64,000 nucleotides of DNA from CAWBAT01 sp963810905 (GTDB lineage: Bacteria; Acidobacteriota; Terriglobia; Versatilivoradales; Versatilivoraceae): positions 248,001-312,000 of the forward strand of contig CAWEPG010000003.1 of assembly GCA_963810905.1 (NCBI GenBank). The letters are read 5' to 3'. Positions 18,921 through 27,950 of the stretch are shown here, piece after piece; positions within the stretch are counted from its first letter, which is position 1; each line of letters begins with the position of its first letter. Below the pieces are notes generated by a model. It worked only from the letters and a program-made list of their open reading frames with translations, did not search any database and was not told the DNA's origin. A program made the translations under genes and the position numbers.

Positions 18921-18950
18921 AATCCCCAGCTCCTACTGGGGATTTTTTTT
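18921..18950 (+). terminator. Rho-independent terminator after rplQ
   Basis: AATCCCCAG (18921-18929) pairs with CTGGGGATT (18936-18944) around a six-base loop and runs into an eight-T tract (18943-18950). It closes the 18.8-kb ribosomal operon. Confidence 0.92.
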
Positions 18951-19013
18951 ACCCTTTTCCCCGCTTAGACTGCGTCTTGAGATGCTGAGCCGAGCCAGCA
19001 GGCAGGTTTTATT

Positions 19014-19578
19014 TTGAGAATCCCGCACTCTTTAAAGAAACGTCAAGAAATATACAAAGGGCGCATTGTCAATTTGATCGTTGATGAAATTACAACGACA
19101 AATGGGATTGAGACAATCCGGGAAGTATTCCATCACCCCGGGGGGGCTGCAGTGGTACCTGTTCTCCCCAACGGGAAGATACTCCTGGTGAAACAGTTCC
19201 GCTATCCCATGCAGGAAATTCTCCTTGAATTACCCGCAGGAAAGATCGACCCTGGGGAAGCACCCGAAACGACTGCTGCTCGGGAGCTTGAGGAAGAGGT
19301 AGGTTATACCGCCGGCAGTCTAAAAAAGATAGCTGAATTTTACAGCACACCTGGATTTTGTGACGAAAAAATTCACCTTTATCTGGGTGAAGACCTCCGA
19401 CCGTGCCAGGCTGGCGGAGACCATGATGAAGAACTCGAAGTTCTCTCTTTTACACTTCCAGAGCTATTGGAGCTGATTCGCAGCGCAAGAGATTAGCGAC
19501 GCCAAAACAATCATTGGCATTCAATTTTTGGCTCTTCAGCGGAAGGGTGCCAAGCTGATGGCAATAGATCTTCAGTAG
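19014..19578 (+). CDS. Nudix hydrolase, ADP-ribose pyrophosphatase type (one frame break)
   Basis: Predicted to hydrolyse ADP-ribose-like nucleoside diphosphates. The Nudix box reads GKIDPGEAPETTAARELEEEVG in positions ~78-99, with the GGAAVVPVL core before it and the ADPRase-specific FYSTPGFCDE after it. The continuous frame stops early at 19496 (160 residues). Deleting one A at 19487-19488 continues as EISDAKTIIGIQFLALQ and ends at TAG 19578, giving 187 residues, the normal length for this family. TTG 19014 is the likely start, without a clear ribosome binding site. Stand-alone gene after the ribosomal terminator. Confidence 0.88.
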
Positions 19579-19614
19579 GCACAAAGGTTTCTTTCTTGAA
19601 AGGAGCGATTTTCC

Positions 19615-20118
19615 ATGGCAGACCGTGGTGACGGGATCTTTTCGGAACTCTCAGATTTTCTGAATGAAGTCAATTGTCCGGAATGCGGCAAACTTTTAAA
19701 AGCCGCTCCGATCTGGGAATACGTGCTTCGCAGCGGCTACTCGTCCTGCAGCCATTGCTGGATGGTCTTTGCCTTGAAGCAAGGTGCCCAATTAGATGGG
19801 TTCAAATTGCGCGCAGAAGATCTAGAGAGAGTAGTGGATGACATCGAAACCGCAAATGCGAGTAATTACTTATGGGATGCCAATCGCCTGGAACAAAGTC
19901 GTGGAGCCGCTGTGGATTTTTTTGTAAGCGTCGGACTGACGGCTTTTTTTGACGGGCTGGAACGCAGCTATCCAGTTCTAAATAAACAAGATTATGAATT
20001 AACCTGGCGGTATCTTTCGCAGGCCGGAGCACTCGCCGTCGACAGTCTAGACACCCGTCTGATCGCCGATGCTTTTGAGAAAGTGGAAAAGTATAAGCCC
20101 TACGATTGGGATCGGTAA
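19615..20118 (+). CDS. small protein with CxxC zinc-ribbon-like motif, unknown function
   Basis: 167 residues; ATG 19615 follows AAAGGAGCGA. Near the N-terminus NCPECGKLL and SSCSHCWMVF form two CxxC knuckles, suggesting a zinc ribbon of about 30 residues. The rest is an acidic, mostly helical domain without a motif I recognise, ending YKPYDWDR. No signal peptide or membrane segment, so probably cytosolic. It lies 36 bases after the Nudix gene and may share its transcript. I do not assign a function. Confidence 0.7.
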   Translation: MADRGDGIFSELSDFLNEVNCPECGKLLKAAPIWEYVLRSGYSSCSHCWMVFALKQGAQLDGFKLRAEDLERVVDDIETANASNYLWDANRLEQSRGAAVDFFVSVGLTAFFDGLERSYPVLNKQDYELTWRYLSQAGALAVDSLDTRLIADAFEKVEKYKPYDWDR

Positions 20119-20332
20119 TTGATCTAGCAAGATTTATCCTAGGTATATCAGGAGTCGAGTGCCTGATAGCAGCAATTCCCATCATTCCTGAGACCCAACA
20201 TTGATTCCTGTGAAGAGGTAGATTTGCCGGGCGGCGAATCAGCTGGGAGGGATTCCGTCCATAGGTGCAGCAGAAGTTGATTATTAGCTCCTTCTGGCCG
20301 CAGGTGTGACTTGTACTTTTAGCAGTCAGGCT

Positions 20333-21190
20333 CTAATTTCTCTTCCTCTCTACCGGCTGGATTGGCCCGGTCAAAATCATCTTCCCCCAGGTAGAATCAT
20401 CATCCCCTTTGCCGTAAATGAGCAGATGTCCGCCATAATCACCTCCGTCCGGGTCCGTATGGACAATTTCCAATCCATACTCGTCTCCCACTTTAGGTTT
20501 GTGCCAATTGGGGTCGCTTTTGCTCAACGTCTCAGCCATCTTCACCCGAGCCTCGAGAATAAAGTCACCTTTCCCGGTCCCCCATGGGTTCATCTTAATT
20601 GAGTAATCAACGGCACCCTGTGGGATGGGTTCTTCAATGTATGTCTTTCCCGGAGCACCGTGACGCCACCAAGCACCATTCTTCGGGTGGCTAGCATCGA
20701 TTACAAAACAAAAGGCGTTGTCTCCCTGACCAAATGACTCAGGAAGTTCGTCCCGGGGGGCTTCAATGAACCAACAGATGCAGTCTTTAAAGTACCAGCG
20801 TTTGTCCTCAGGAGCGGGATCAGCAACGTCATTGACGTTGTCGTGGACCTCGGCTCCAAAATACAAATGGTTTTCATCCCACGCGATGAAATACCGAGCA
20901 TTTAGGTCGTCTTGGGGTGATGGCTCATTGCCATGGTCTGTGAGTCGATTCCGGTCCGGCTCATACCAGGGGCTTTGTTGAACTCGGTAAATATCCCAGA
21001 GTCCGTCGGTAAAAGCCCAAGGCTTCCAATCCGACAAATCACCATCTATATTGGGAGGGCTTTCAAGCCGTGGGACTCGAATGATAGGGGTAGCGATCTG
21101 CGAATATGCGAACACAGAAATCAGGATTTGACCAACGACCAGGAAAACTGCCATCGCGAAATTTTTCAGGCTTGGTTTTTTCTTTCTCAT
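20333..21190 (-). CDS. secreted protein with CBM9/DOMON-like domain
   Basis: 285 residues. Basic start MRKKKPSLKN, a hydrophobic stretch and a small-residue site near SVFAYSQ indicate a Sec signal peptide. The mature part opens with the typical CBM9-like entry PPNIDGDLSDWKPW and continues with AWDENHLYFGAEVHD, KDCICWFIEAP and ILEARVKM, a pattern found in family-9 carbohydrate-binding modules. There is no catalytic domain, so a sugar-binding or surface role is likely, not hydrolysis. Convergent with the upstream zinc-ribbon gene; a 214-base gap between them shows nothing recognisable. Confidence 0.75.
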   Translation of the reverse strand: MRKKKPSLKNFAMAVFLVVGQILISVFAYSQIATPIIRVPRLESPPNIDGDLSDWKPWAFTDGLWDIYRVQQSPWYEPDRNRLTDHGNEPSPQDDLNARYFIAWDENHLYFGAEVHDNVNDVADPAPEDKRWYFKDCICWFIEAPRDELPESFGQGDNAFCFVIDASHPKNGAWWRHGAPGKTYIEEPIPQGAVDYSIKMNPWGTGKGDFILEARVKMAETLSKSDPNWHKPKVGDEYGLEIVHTDPDGGDYGGHLLIYGKGDDDSTWGKMILTGPIQPVERKRN

Positions 21191-21437
21191 GATTTTTCGA
21201 TTCGGAAACTAATATTATAGTGAGTGGGTTGCAACTTTCGACCAAGCAATCTTACACCGAACAATGTGGCCTTCCGTATTCATATTCGGATCGCTTGAAT
21301 ATCACCTTGCCTCGTGATTTAGAGCGTTTATTCCTAGCCTAATACTTTTCCTTCATTGGCCGTATATTCTTGACATTGCCACTCATGCTAATCATTCCAG
21401 TCGACGATACAATAAATAGGGTTAGGAGGAAGTTGGA
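21191..21437. other. intergenic region between the CBM9-like gene and the asnB cluster
   Basis: 247 AT-rich bases between the divergent CBM9-like gene and the small reading frame before asnB. On the minus strand a TATAAT at 21219-21214 lies 24 bases from the CBM9-like start and is a plausible -10 box; the -35 region is poor. On the plus strand TTGACA occurs at 21370-21375 and TACAAT at 21408-21413, but they are 32 bases apart and do not form one promoter. No other structure was seen. Confidence 0.4.
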
Positions 21438-21633
21438 ATGAAATGTTTCTTTTTCTGCCTTCTGCTGCAAGAATGGCTGGGGCCAAACAATTAAGCAGAA
21501 ATTCCTGTGCGATAGGAAACAGAATTATCTTTCTTCGCCCGACGGTGAATTAAAGCAGATCCCTCCTAAATTGTCTTTCCACTCAATGGCTTTCACGAAG
21601 TCTGAAATGTGTAGGACTTCGGAGTACTTGTGA
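21438..21633 (+). CDS. possible 64-residue gene before asnB (one frame break), unknown
   Basis: ATG 21438 is preceded by an excellent AGGAGGA site at 21424-21430. As written it encodes only 18 residues (MKCFFFCLLLQEWLGPNN). If one G is removed from the G-run 21479-21482, the frame continues as GQTIKQKFLCDRKQN and SSPDGELKQIPPKLSFHS to TGA 21631-21633, three bases before asnB. The hydrophobic Cys-rich start could be a signal peptide. The call rests on the ribosome binding site, the snug fit to asnB and the many similar +1 breaks in this window. No family is recognised, and it may be spurious. Confidence 0.35.
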
Positions 21634-21636
21634 CGA

Positions 21637-23559
21637 ATGTGCGGCATTTTTGGCAGTTTCAATCTAGATAGGAATTCTCCCTTGGACAGCCGTATCGCCC
21701 AGCAAATGGGGGAACGTCTGAAGCATCGTGGGCCTGATCAGGACGGTCTATATCAGGATCAATCGATTTGTCTGGGACACCGGCGCCTCAGTATCATCGA
21801 TTTATCGGAAGCAGGCCGCCAACCTATGCCCAACGAGGATGAGACCCTGTGGATTGTTTTTAACGGCGAAATTTACAATTACCAGGAACTGCGACCAGAA
21901 CTGGAGAATCACGGGCATCAGTTCCGATCGAATTCGGATACGGAGGTAATTCTACATCTGTTTGAAACTGAAGGAGAAACCTGCGTTAACAGATTGCGCG
22001 GTATGTTTGCATTTGCGATTTGGAACTCACGTGACGAGACATTGTTTCTGGCTCGCGATCGCCTTGGTAAAAAGCCTCTCTACTATTATAGAGACTCTCG
22101 GGTTTTTGCTTTCGCTTCGGAAATGAAAGCGCTACTTCTCCATCCTCGAGTTGCCAAAGAGATTGACCTACAATCCATCGATCAGTATCTGAGCTATCAA
22201 TATATCCCTGCCCCACGCAGTATTTTCAGAGATATCCAAAAACTACCCCCTGCCCATCGTCTTATTTGCAAACGCAATGAATTTCGTTTCACGAAGTACT
22301 GGGAGCCGGATTTTTCACAAAAGATCTCCTTTCAATCAACGAGAGAGCTGGAAACGAGAACTTTAAACGAGCTGGAGGAATCTACTCGCATTCGCCTTAA
22401 GAGTGATGTCCCTTTAGGGGCATTCTTGAGTGGAGGAGTCGACTCGAGCGCCGTCGTCGCAATGATGGCAAGAAATATGAATACCCCGGTCAAAACATTT
22501 TCAATTGGGTTTGAGGAGGATGACTACAGCGAGCTCTTATACGCTCGCAGAATCGCAGGTCTATTCCAAACCGATCACCACGAGTTTGTAGTAAAACCTG
22601 ATGCCATAGCGATTTTGCCTAAGCTTGTCTGGCACTATGACGAACCGTTTTCAGATTCTTCAGCCCTTCCGACTTATTATCTCTCTCAAATGACACGGGA
22701 CCACGTGACGGTAGCCCTGAACGGGGACGGCGGAGATGAAGCGTTCGCAGGCTACGAGAAGTATTTGGCTATGCAGTTCTTCTCCTACCTGAATCAGCTG
22801 CCTTCGCGAGGTCGACAGTTCCTTCAACGGCTGGGCGACATTCTTCCTGAGCAAGCACAAAAGCGCAATCTTTTGAGGAAATTTAAACGATTCTTGAAAA
22901 CAAGTTCCGGAGATTTTGCAACGGACTATCTTGGGTTAATGACTCTCTTTGACAAGAATTCAAAAAGAGCCCTTTATACTCCCGAATTTACCCGACGCCT
23001 CAATGGATATCCCCTTGCAGATCGTTTCTTAGGCTCCCTTTTGGAACAGGGATCGTCTCTACACTGGATCGATTGTATCTCCAGAACCGACTATGAGTCT
23101 TATCTGCCAAACGACCTCTTGGCAAAGGTTGACATTGCAAGCATGGCCCATTCGCTAGAACTTCGATCCCCTTTCTTGGACCACAAGTTTGTGGAGTTCT
23201 CGGCTAGTTTGCCCGCTCAGTTTAAATTAAGTGGAACAAAAACAAAGTATCTGCTGAAACGGGCTTTAAAAGGGATTCTTCCTCGCGACATTCTGAATCG
23301 AAAGAAAATGGGGTTTGGCGTTCCCCTGAACCACTGGTTCCGTGGGCCATTGAGGGAATTTGCCACGGGTACGCTCTTGAGTGAGAAAAGCCTCAAAAGG
23401 AATTATTTCGAGCCTGGACAAGTGAGGCGGCTCCTGTCGGAACATTCAGCAGGTAGAAGGGACCATGCTTACAAGATATGGAATCTGCTGGTTTTGGAGA
23501 TATGGCATCAAGTTTTTGTGGATGGTGCAACTCCAATAGCACAACACCTTGAGATTTGA
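21637..23559 (+). CDS. asnB: asparagine synthase-like glutamine amidotransferase
   Basis: 640 residues. Starts MCGIFGSF with the catalytic Cys2 of the class II glutaminase domain (to ~210, with RLSIIDLS and FNGEIYNY). The ATP-pyrophosphatase domain follows with the PPi loop LSGGVDSSAV at ~264 and NGDGGDEAFAGYEKY. Such enzymes amidate aspartate or, in polysaccharide clusters, sugar-carboxyl groups. Its place at the head of a run of glycosyltransferase genes favours a role in modifying a surface glycan, but true asparagine synthesis cannot be excluded. ATG 21637 is fixed by the need for Cys2. Confidence 0.92.
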   Translation: MCGIFGSFNLDRNSPLDSRIAQQMGERLKHRGPDQDGLYQDQSICLGHRRLSIIDLSEAGRQPMPNEDETLWIVFNGEIYNYQELRPELENHGHQFRSNSDTEVILHLFETEGETCVNRLRGMFAFAIWNSRDETLFLARDRLGKKPLYYYRDSRVFAFASEMKALLLHPRVAKEIDLQSIDQYLSYQYIPAPRSIFRDIQKLPPAHRLICKRNEFRFTKYWEPDFSQKISFQSTRELETRTLNELEESTRIRLKSDVPLGAFLSGGVDSSAVVAMMARNMNTPVKTFSIGFEEDDYSELLYARRIAGLFQTDHHEFVVKPDAIAILPKLVWHYDEPFSDSSALPTYYLSQMTRDHVTVALNGDGGDEAFAGYEKYLAMQFFSYLNQLPSRGRQFLQRLGDILPEQAQKRNLLRKFKRFLKTSSGDFATDYLGLMTLFDKNSKRALYTPEFTRRLNGYPLADRFLGSLLEQGSSLHWIDCISRTDYESYLPNDLLAKVDIASMAHSLELRSPFLDHKFVEFSASLPAQFKLSGTKTKYLLKRALKGILPRDILNRKKMGFGVPLNHWFRGPLREFATGTLLSEKSLKRNYFEPGQVRRLLSEHSAGRRDHAYKIWNLLVLEIWHQVFVDGATPIAQHLEI

Positions 23560-23639
23560 ATTCGATGGAACAGAGGCAGGCAGTCACTTCATTCTCCCTT
23601 TGACCCAAAGTGGAATGGGGAGTATAAGCGGAACAAGCA

Positions 23640-24812
23640 ATGATGCATTCAAAGTCGCAACCCCTGAAGCGAATCCTTTTCATTGCCACTACCACCCATA
23701 TTGGGGGGGCCGAGAAAATACTTTCCGCTATTGCGGAACATCTCCATCAAGAGGGAGTGAGTGTCGCGGTTTGCTCTTTGAAACGCAAAGGACCCTATGG
23801 AGAACAACTCGAATCACTCGGGATTCCTGTTTACTCATTAGATCTGGCAAATGACTCTGGCTTTCATGGTTTTTTTTCCTACCTATTTTCCCTTCCTAGA
23901 CTCATACGTAACATTAGATCCTTTCGCCCTCAGGTTATTCACGCCTTTCTTTTTCGCGCCAATCTCCTAGCCCGCATCGCGGCAAGTCTTTGTCGAGTCT
24001 CCATTAACATCTCATCGATACGAATCATTGAAAACGACCGTCCCATTTATTTCTTCTTGGACCGTCTAACTTCCTCTCTCGTTACTCAATACCTAGCGGT
24101 TTCAGAGCGCGTAAAGGAAGTCACTTGTGAACGTTCCCACATCGATGCTGAAAAAATTCGGGTCATTCGCAATGGAATTGATCTCTCTACTTTTACTTCC
24201 AGAGGTCTTGCCGAAGATCACGGCAGTGCGGCCTCACAATTTGGTATCGGACCACACTCAATCGTGTGCGGAACGGTGGCGCGACTTCATCCTCAAAAAG
24301 GGATTCGGTATTTGATTGATGCCTTCGCCCTGTTGCGAGCCGACTTTCCAGATTTGAAGTTGTTGGTTGTAGGAGATGGACCGGAGCGAGCGAACCTGGC
24401 CAATCAGGCAACCGCACTAGGTGTCTCCCAAGGCGTTATTTTTGCGGGGCAAAAGAACCCACCGATTCATTGTCTAAGGTTGATGAATGTTTTTGTCTTG
24501 CCTTCTCTCTATGAAGGATTCCCCAATGCCTTATTGGAAGCAATGGCCGCGCTCGTTCCAGTTGTTGCTTCCGATGTGGGTGGCGTAGGGGAGTTGGTAC
24601 GCCATGAAGAAAACGGCCTACTTGTTCCGCCAGGAAGCCCGTCCACACTTGCAGATGCGATTCGCTCGCTCCTGCTAAACCCCGAAAGAGCAAAATGTAT
24701 GGCCACCTTGGCGTATGATCGAATTCGAAAAGAATTTAGTCTCGAGAGCATGCTTAAAGAATACGATGATCTTTATGAAGAACTGTTGTCCAAAAAACAT
24801 TGTTGCGGGTAA
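23640..24812 (+). CDS. GT4-family glycosyltransferase
   Basis: 390 residues, intact. GT-B fold: N-terminal Rossmann start RILFIATTTHIGGAEKIL, and C-terminal nucleotide-sugar domain with GTVARLHPQKGIRYLIDA, VVGDGPE and the E-x7-E motif in SLYEGFPNALLEAM (~290). Cytosolic retaining transferase that would add a sugar to a lipid-linked precursor. It follows asnB by 80 bases. Donor and acceptor cannot be read from the sequence. Confidence 0.9.
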   Translation: MMHSKSQPLKRILFIATTTHIGGAEKILSAIAEHLHQEGVSVAVCSLKRKGPYGEQLESLGIPVYSLDLANDSGFHGFFSYLFSLPRLIRNIRSFRPQVIHAFLFRANLLARIAASLCRVSINISSIRIIENDRPIYFFLDRLTSSLVTQYLAVSERVKEVTCERSHIDAEKIRVIRNGIDLSTFTSRGLAEDHGSAASQFGIGPHSIVCGTVARLHPQKGIRYLIDAFALLRADFPDLKLLVVGDGPERANLANQATALGVSQGVIFAGQKNPPIHCLRLMNVFVLPSLYEGFPNALLEAMAALVPVVASDVGGVGELVRHEENGLLVPPGSPSTLADAIRSLLLNPERAKCMATLAYDRIRKEFSLESMLKEYDDLYEELLSKKHCCG

Positions 24813-24908
24813 ATTTGCCTATATTCTGCCCCGTTTAAGAAAGAGAGCTTATGAGAGGGGTAGAACGATCTCGGACTCAACTCGCTGGATTGGTCTGGGT
24901 CATTCCTC

Positions 24909-25904
24909 ATGCTAATCTACGTCGCGACTTTTATACTGGCCTTTTTGCTGTCCTCTTATTTGACGCCTGTGTGTCGGCAGGCGGCTCTGAAGTTTGGAAT
25001 TATGGACAAGCCCGACAGTTTATTGAAGAAACAAAAGGAACCGGTTCCCTATCTGGGAGGATTAGCAGTCTATCTTTCCTTTCTTCTCACGACTGCTTTG
25101 ATCTATCAATATAGTCGTGAAGTCTTAGGAATATTGCTGGCAGGTGCCATTGTAGTCATCTTGGGGTTGATTGATGACTTGGGCGTGTTGAGTCCAAAAA
25201 TTAAATTATTAGGGCAGTTTATCGCGGCAGCCGTTCTAGTCAAGGCATCGATCTATATTAAGCTCTCCATTTTTCCACCTTGGTTTGCGATAGCGCTCAC
25301 TATACTCTGGGTTATGGCAATCACCAATGCCTTGAATTTGATCGATATCATGGATGGCTTAGCATCCGGTGTGGGGGCGATTGCTGCGGTATTCCTGGTA
25401 GTGATCAATTTTCAAAGCGGTAGAGAGTTTATTGTTCCATTATCGATCGCCCTTGTGGGAAGTCTGGTGGGATTCTTAAGATACAACTTCCGCCCAGCAA
25501 AAATCTATTTGGGAGACACGGGGAGTTTATTTATCGGGTTGATGCTGGCAGCCCTATCCATGAATGGGTCCTATACGCGATTCAGTCTATTGGGAAGTCT
25601 TGCGCCAATATTCATTCTTGGAGTACCCATCTTTGATATGCTCCTCGTCATCTACCTCCGATTTCGACGTGGAAACCCAATTATGCAAGGGAGCCCTGAC
25701 CATTTCGCGCTTCGACTCCGCAAATGGAGATTGAACGTCGGACAGACGGTAATCCTAAGCTACGTGGCTGCGATCGCACTTGGAGCATTGGGGTTACTCT
25801 TGACCCGACTGAACTGGCAGGAAGTTTGTTTCATTGTAAGCGCCACATTCTTCGGTTGTTTGTCGATTGCGTATTATTTGAAGAAGATCGACATGACTCT
25901 ATGA
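24909..25904 (+). CDS. WecA/TagO-type undecaprenyl-phosphate sugar-1-phosphate transferase
   Basis: 331 residues with about 10-11 membrane helices. MraY/WecA family motifs: GLIDDLG with Asp89-Asp90, NALNLIDIMDGLASG, YLGDTGSLFIG, and the histidine motif PDHFALRLRK near the C-terminus. The enzyme starts glycan assembly by moving a sugar-1-phosphate (often GlcNAc-1-P) to undecaprenyl phosphate in the inner membrane. Its ATG lies 97 bases after the GT4 gene, and its end overlaps the next GT4 start (ATG at 25901). It is the likely initiating enzyme of this cluster. Confidence 0.9.
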   Translation: MLIYVATFILAFLLSSYLTPVCRQAALKFGIMDKPDSLLKKQKEPVPYLGGLAVYLSFLLTTALIYQYSREVLGILLAGAIVVILGLIDDLGVLSPKIKLLGQFIAAAVLVKASIYIKLSIFPPWFAIALTILWVMAITNALNLIDIMDGLASGVGAIAAVFLVVINFQSGREFIVPLSIALVGSLVGFLRYNFRPAKIYLGDTGSLFIGLMLAALSMNGSYTRFSLLGSLAPIFILGVPIFDMLLVIYLRFRRGNPIMQGSPDHFALRLRKWRLNVGQTVILSYVAAIALGALGLLLTRLNWQEVCFIVSATFFGCLSIAYYLKKIDMTL

Positions 25905-27064
25905 AAATCAAGATTGCTCGGATTATTACCCGGATGGATCTTGGTGGCGCGCAACAAGCGGTCCTCTATCTCGGAGATCGGCTGGACCCAGATAGTTTCG
26001 AGCAGATCGTCATCACCGGCCCAGGGGGGTTACTGCTTCCGGAATTAGCAAAGATTCGACGGATCAAGCACTATCAAGTTCCGGAATTACTGCGTCACAT
26101 CGGCCCGAGCGGGCTTTGGTCAGACTTGCAAGCAACCCAGAAAATTCGGCAAATTCTTCAGTCCGAAAAACCTCATCTGGTCCATACTCACACTCCTAAG
26201 GCGGGCATCATAGGAAGATGGGCCGCCTGGGCCGCCCGAATCCCTGTAATTCTGCATACTTTTCATGGATTTGGTTTCAGTGATTCCCATGGCATCGTTA
26301 AAAAACAGCTTTATGTCCAGATCGAGCGATTAACTGCAAAAATCACTACCCGCTTTGTCGCTGTCTCCGATCGGAACCGAATCAAAGGAGAAAGTTATAA
26401 GATATTTCGAAGACAAGACTGCTCCCTCATCCGGTCTGGAGTTGACCTCAACCTTTTTGGAAAGTCAGAGGGGTCGAAACCCAAAAAAAAATGGAGTTAG
26501 GAGTGGCTCCAACCGATATGATCGTTGGGAACGTGGCTTCGTTTACGCCTTCGAAGGGGCTGCATTATTTCTTACAGGCTGCCTATAAGATCCGGAAAAT
26601 GCTGCCTGGAGTTCGTTTTGTCATCGCGGGGGATGGCAACCTACGACCGCAGTTGGAAATGCTAATAAAACAATTCCAACTTCAAGACACAGTTATGCTA
26701 TTGGGATGGAGAAGAGATATCCCGGACCTTCTCAAGACATTTGATGTCTTTCTATTTGACCTCTCTTTGGGAGGGGCTTCCCAGGGTTCTCGTTGAAGCG
26801 GCTCTTACCGGGGTTCCCATTGTTGCGAGCAATGTGGATGGGGTACCCGAAATCACGCAGGATGGGGAAAACGGCTTCCTTGTTGCTCCCGGGGAGACAA
26901 ATGCAATGGCAGACCGAATCGTTTATCTCCTCCGCGACCAGACCCTCCGGACAACAATGGGCCAGCGGGGCCGAACTATTGCTGAAAGTTTTTCGTTGGA
27001 AAAAATGTTAAACGACTACTCCGCGCTTTATTCTGACTTAGTGGCAAATCCGGTGAGAACTTAA
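25901..27064 (+). CDS. GT4-family glycosyltransferase (two frame breaks)
   Basis: ATG 25901 overlaps the end of the WecA-like gene. N-terminal domain KIARIITRMDLGGAQQAVL, HTHTPKAGIIGRWAA and FHGFGF; C-terminal domain GNVASFTPSKGLHYFLQAA, VIAGDG and LTSLWEGLPRVLVEAA (E-x7-E). Two indels split it: one A missing from the nine-A run 26483-26491, and one extra T at 26755-26757. They cancel, giving 387 residues, normal for the family. It probably adds the next sugar to the WecA product. Slippage at the A-run is an alternative explanation for the first break. Confidence 0.87.
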
Positions 27065-27215
27065 GTAGAACCTATTTCCCATTCAGAATTTAGCCTGTGG
27101 TTTTCAAGGATGCTTTAAAAGAAATTTTAACTTATGCTAACCACAAAAGAAATGACTGTTAAGGCCGAGAAGTCGGCCGAGCGGAATAAGCCAACACGCG
27201 AGAAATCATCCCAAA

Positions 27216-27945
27216 ATGCAACCCAAGATTGTCATCGTCATGCCTGCCTATAATGCGGCACTGACACTTGAAAAAACCTACTATGCTATTCCAAAAGGAA
27301 GCTATGACCAGATTATCCTAGTCGACGATGCTAGCTCGGACGACACAATGGAAGTAGCCACGAAACTGAACATCACCACCATTCGCCACAGGAAGAATCG
27401 GGGCTATGGAGGCAATCAGAAGACCTGCTACACCATGGCATTGAAAGAAGGTGCGGATATCGTTGTCATGTTGCACCCGGATTATCAATACGATCCAAGC
27501 ATTGCCAAAGATATCGTCCAACCTATCTTGAGGAATGAGGCGGACGTCGTACTGGCATCCAGGATGTTGGGACAACCCTTAAAAGGGGGAATGCCCATCT
27601 ACAAATATGTTGCAAACCGTTTCCTCACGGGTCTGGAGAATATTGTCCTCGGAACTCAGTTTTACGGAATTCCATACCGGCTATCGCGCTTACAACCGCC
27701 ATGCTCTCGAATCGGTCAATTTTGAGGCCAATTCCGAAAATTTTGTTTTTGACAATGAAATCCTGGTTCAGTTTGTCCTGAAGAAACTGCGCTTCAAGGA
27801 GATCCCTGTTTCAACCCGCTATGCCTTCGATTCTTCTTCGGTGAGCTTTAAATCCGGTGTCATTTATGGGCTTTCCATTCTGGTTACTATTCTCAAGTAC
27901 CTGCTTTTCAAATGCAGAATCATCAAGTTCAAACAATTCAACTAG
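27216..27945 (+). CDS. GT2-family glycosyltransferase, DPM/DPG-synthase-like (one frame break)
   Basis: GT-A fold: KIVIVMPAYNAALTLEKT, LVDDASSDDT with the Asp37-Asp38 pair, and HPDYQYDP. One extra T in the run 27660-27663 interrupts it; correcting it gives TQFTEFHTGYRAYNRHALE, the typical motif of polyprenyl-phosphate mannose/glucose synthase-like enzymes, and 242 residues in all. No C-terminal membrane pair is seen apart from a weak hydrophobic segment. It could make a polyprenyl-phosphate sugar for the GT-C membrane enzymes nearby (29014, 37779). A 151-base gap with a GGCCGA/TCGGCC hairpin (27163-27178) precedes it. Confidence 0.86.
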
Positions 27946-27950
27946 AGAGA

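Noticed and set aside
25724..25900. Upstream in-frame extension of the GT4 gene at 25901
   Set aside because: It lies inside the WecA-like gene and has no family similarity; ATG 25901 gives the normal start.
27134..27215. Longer N-terminus for the GT2 gene starting at ATG 27134
   Set aside because: It would need yet another indel and adds a polar segment with no known counterpart; left undecided in favour of ATG 27216.
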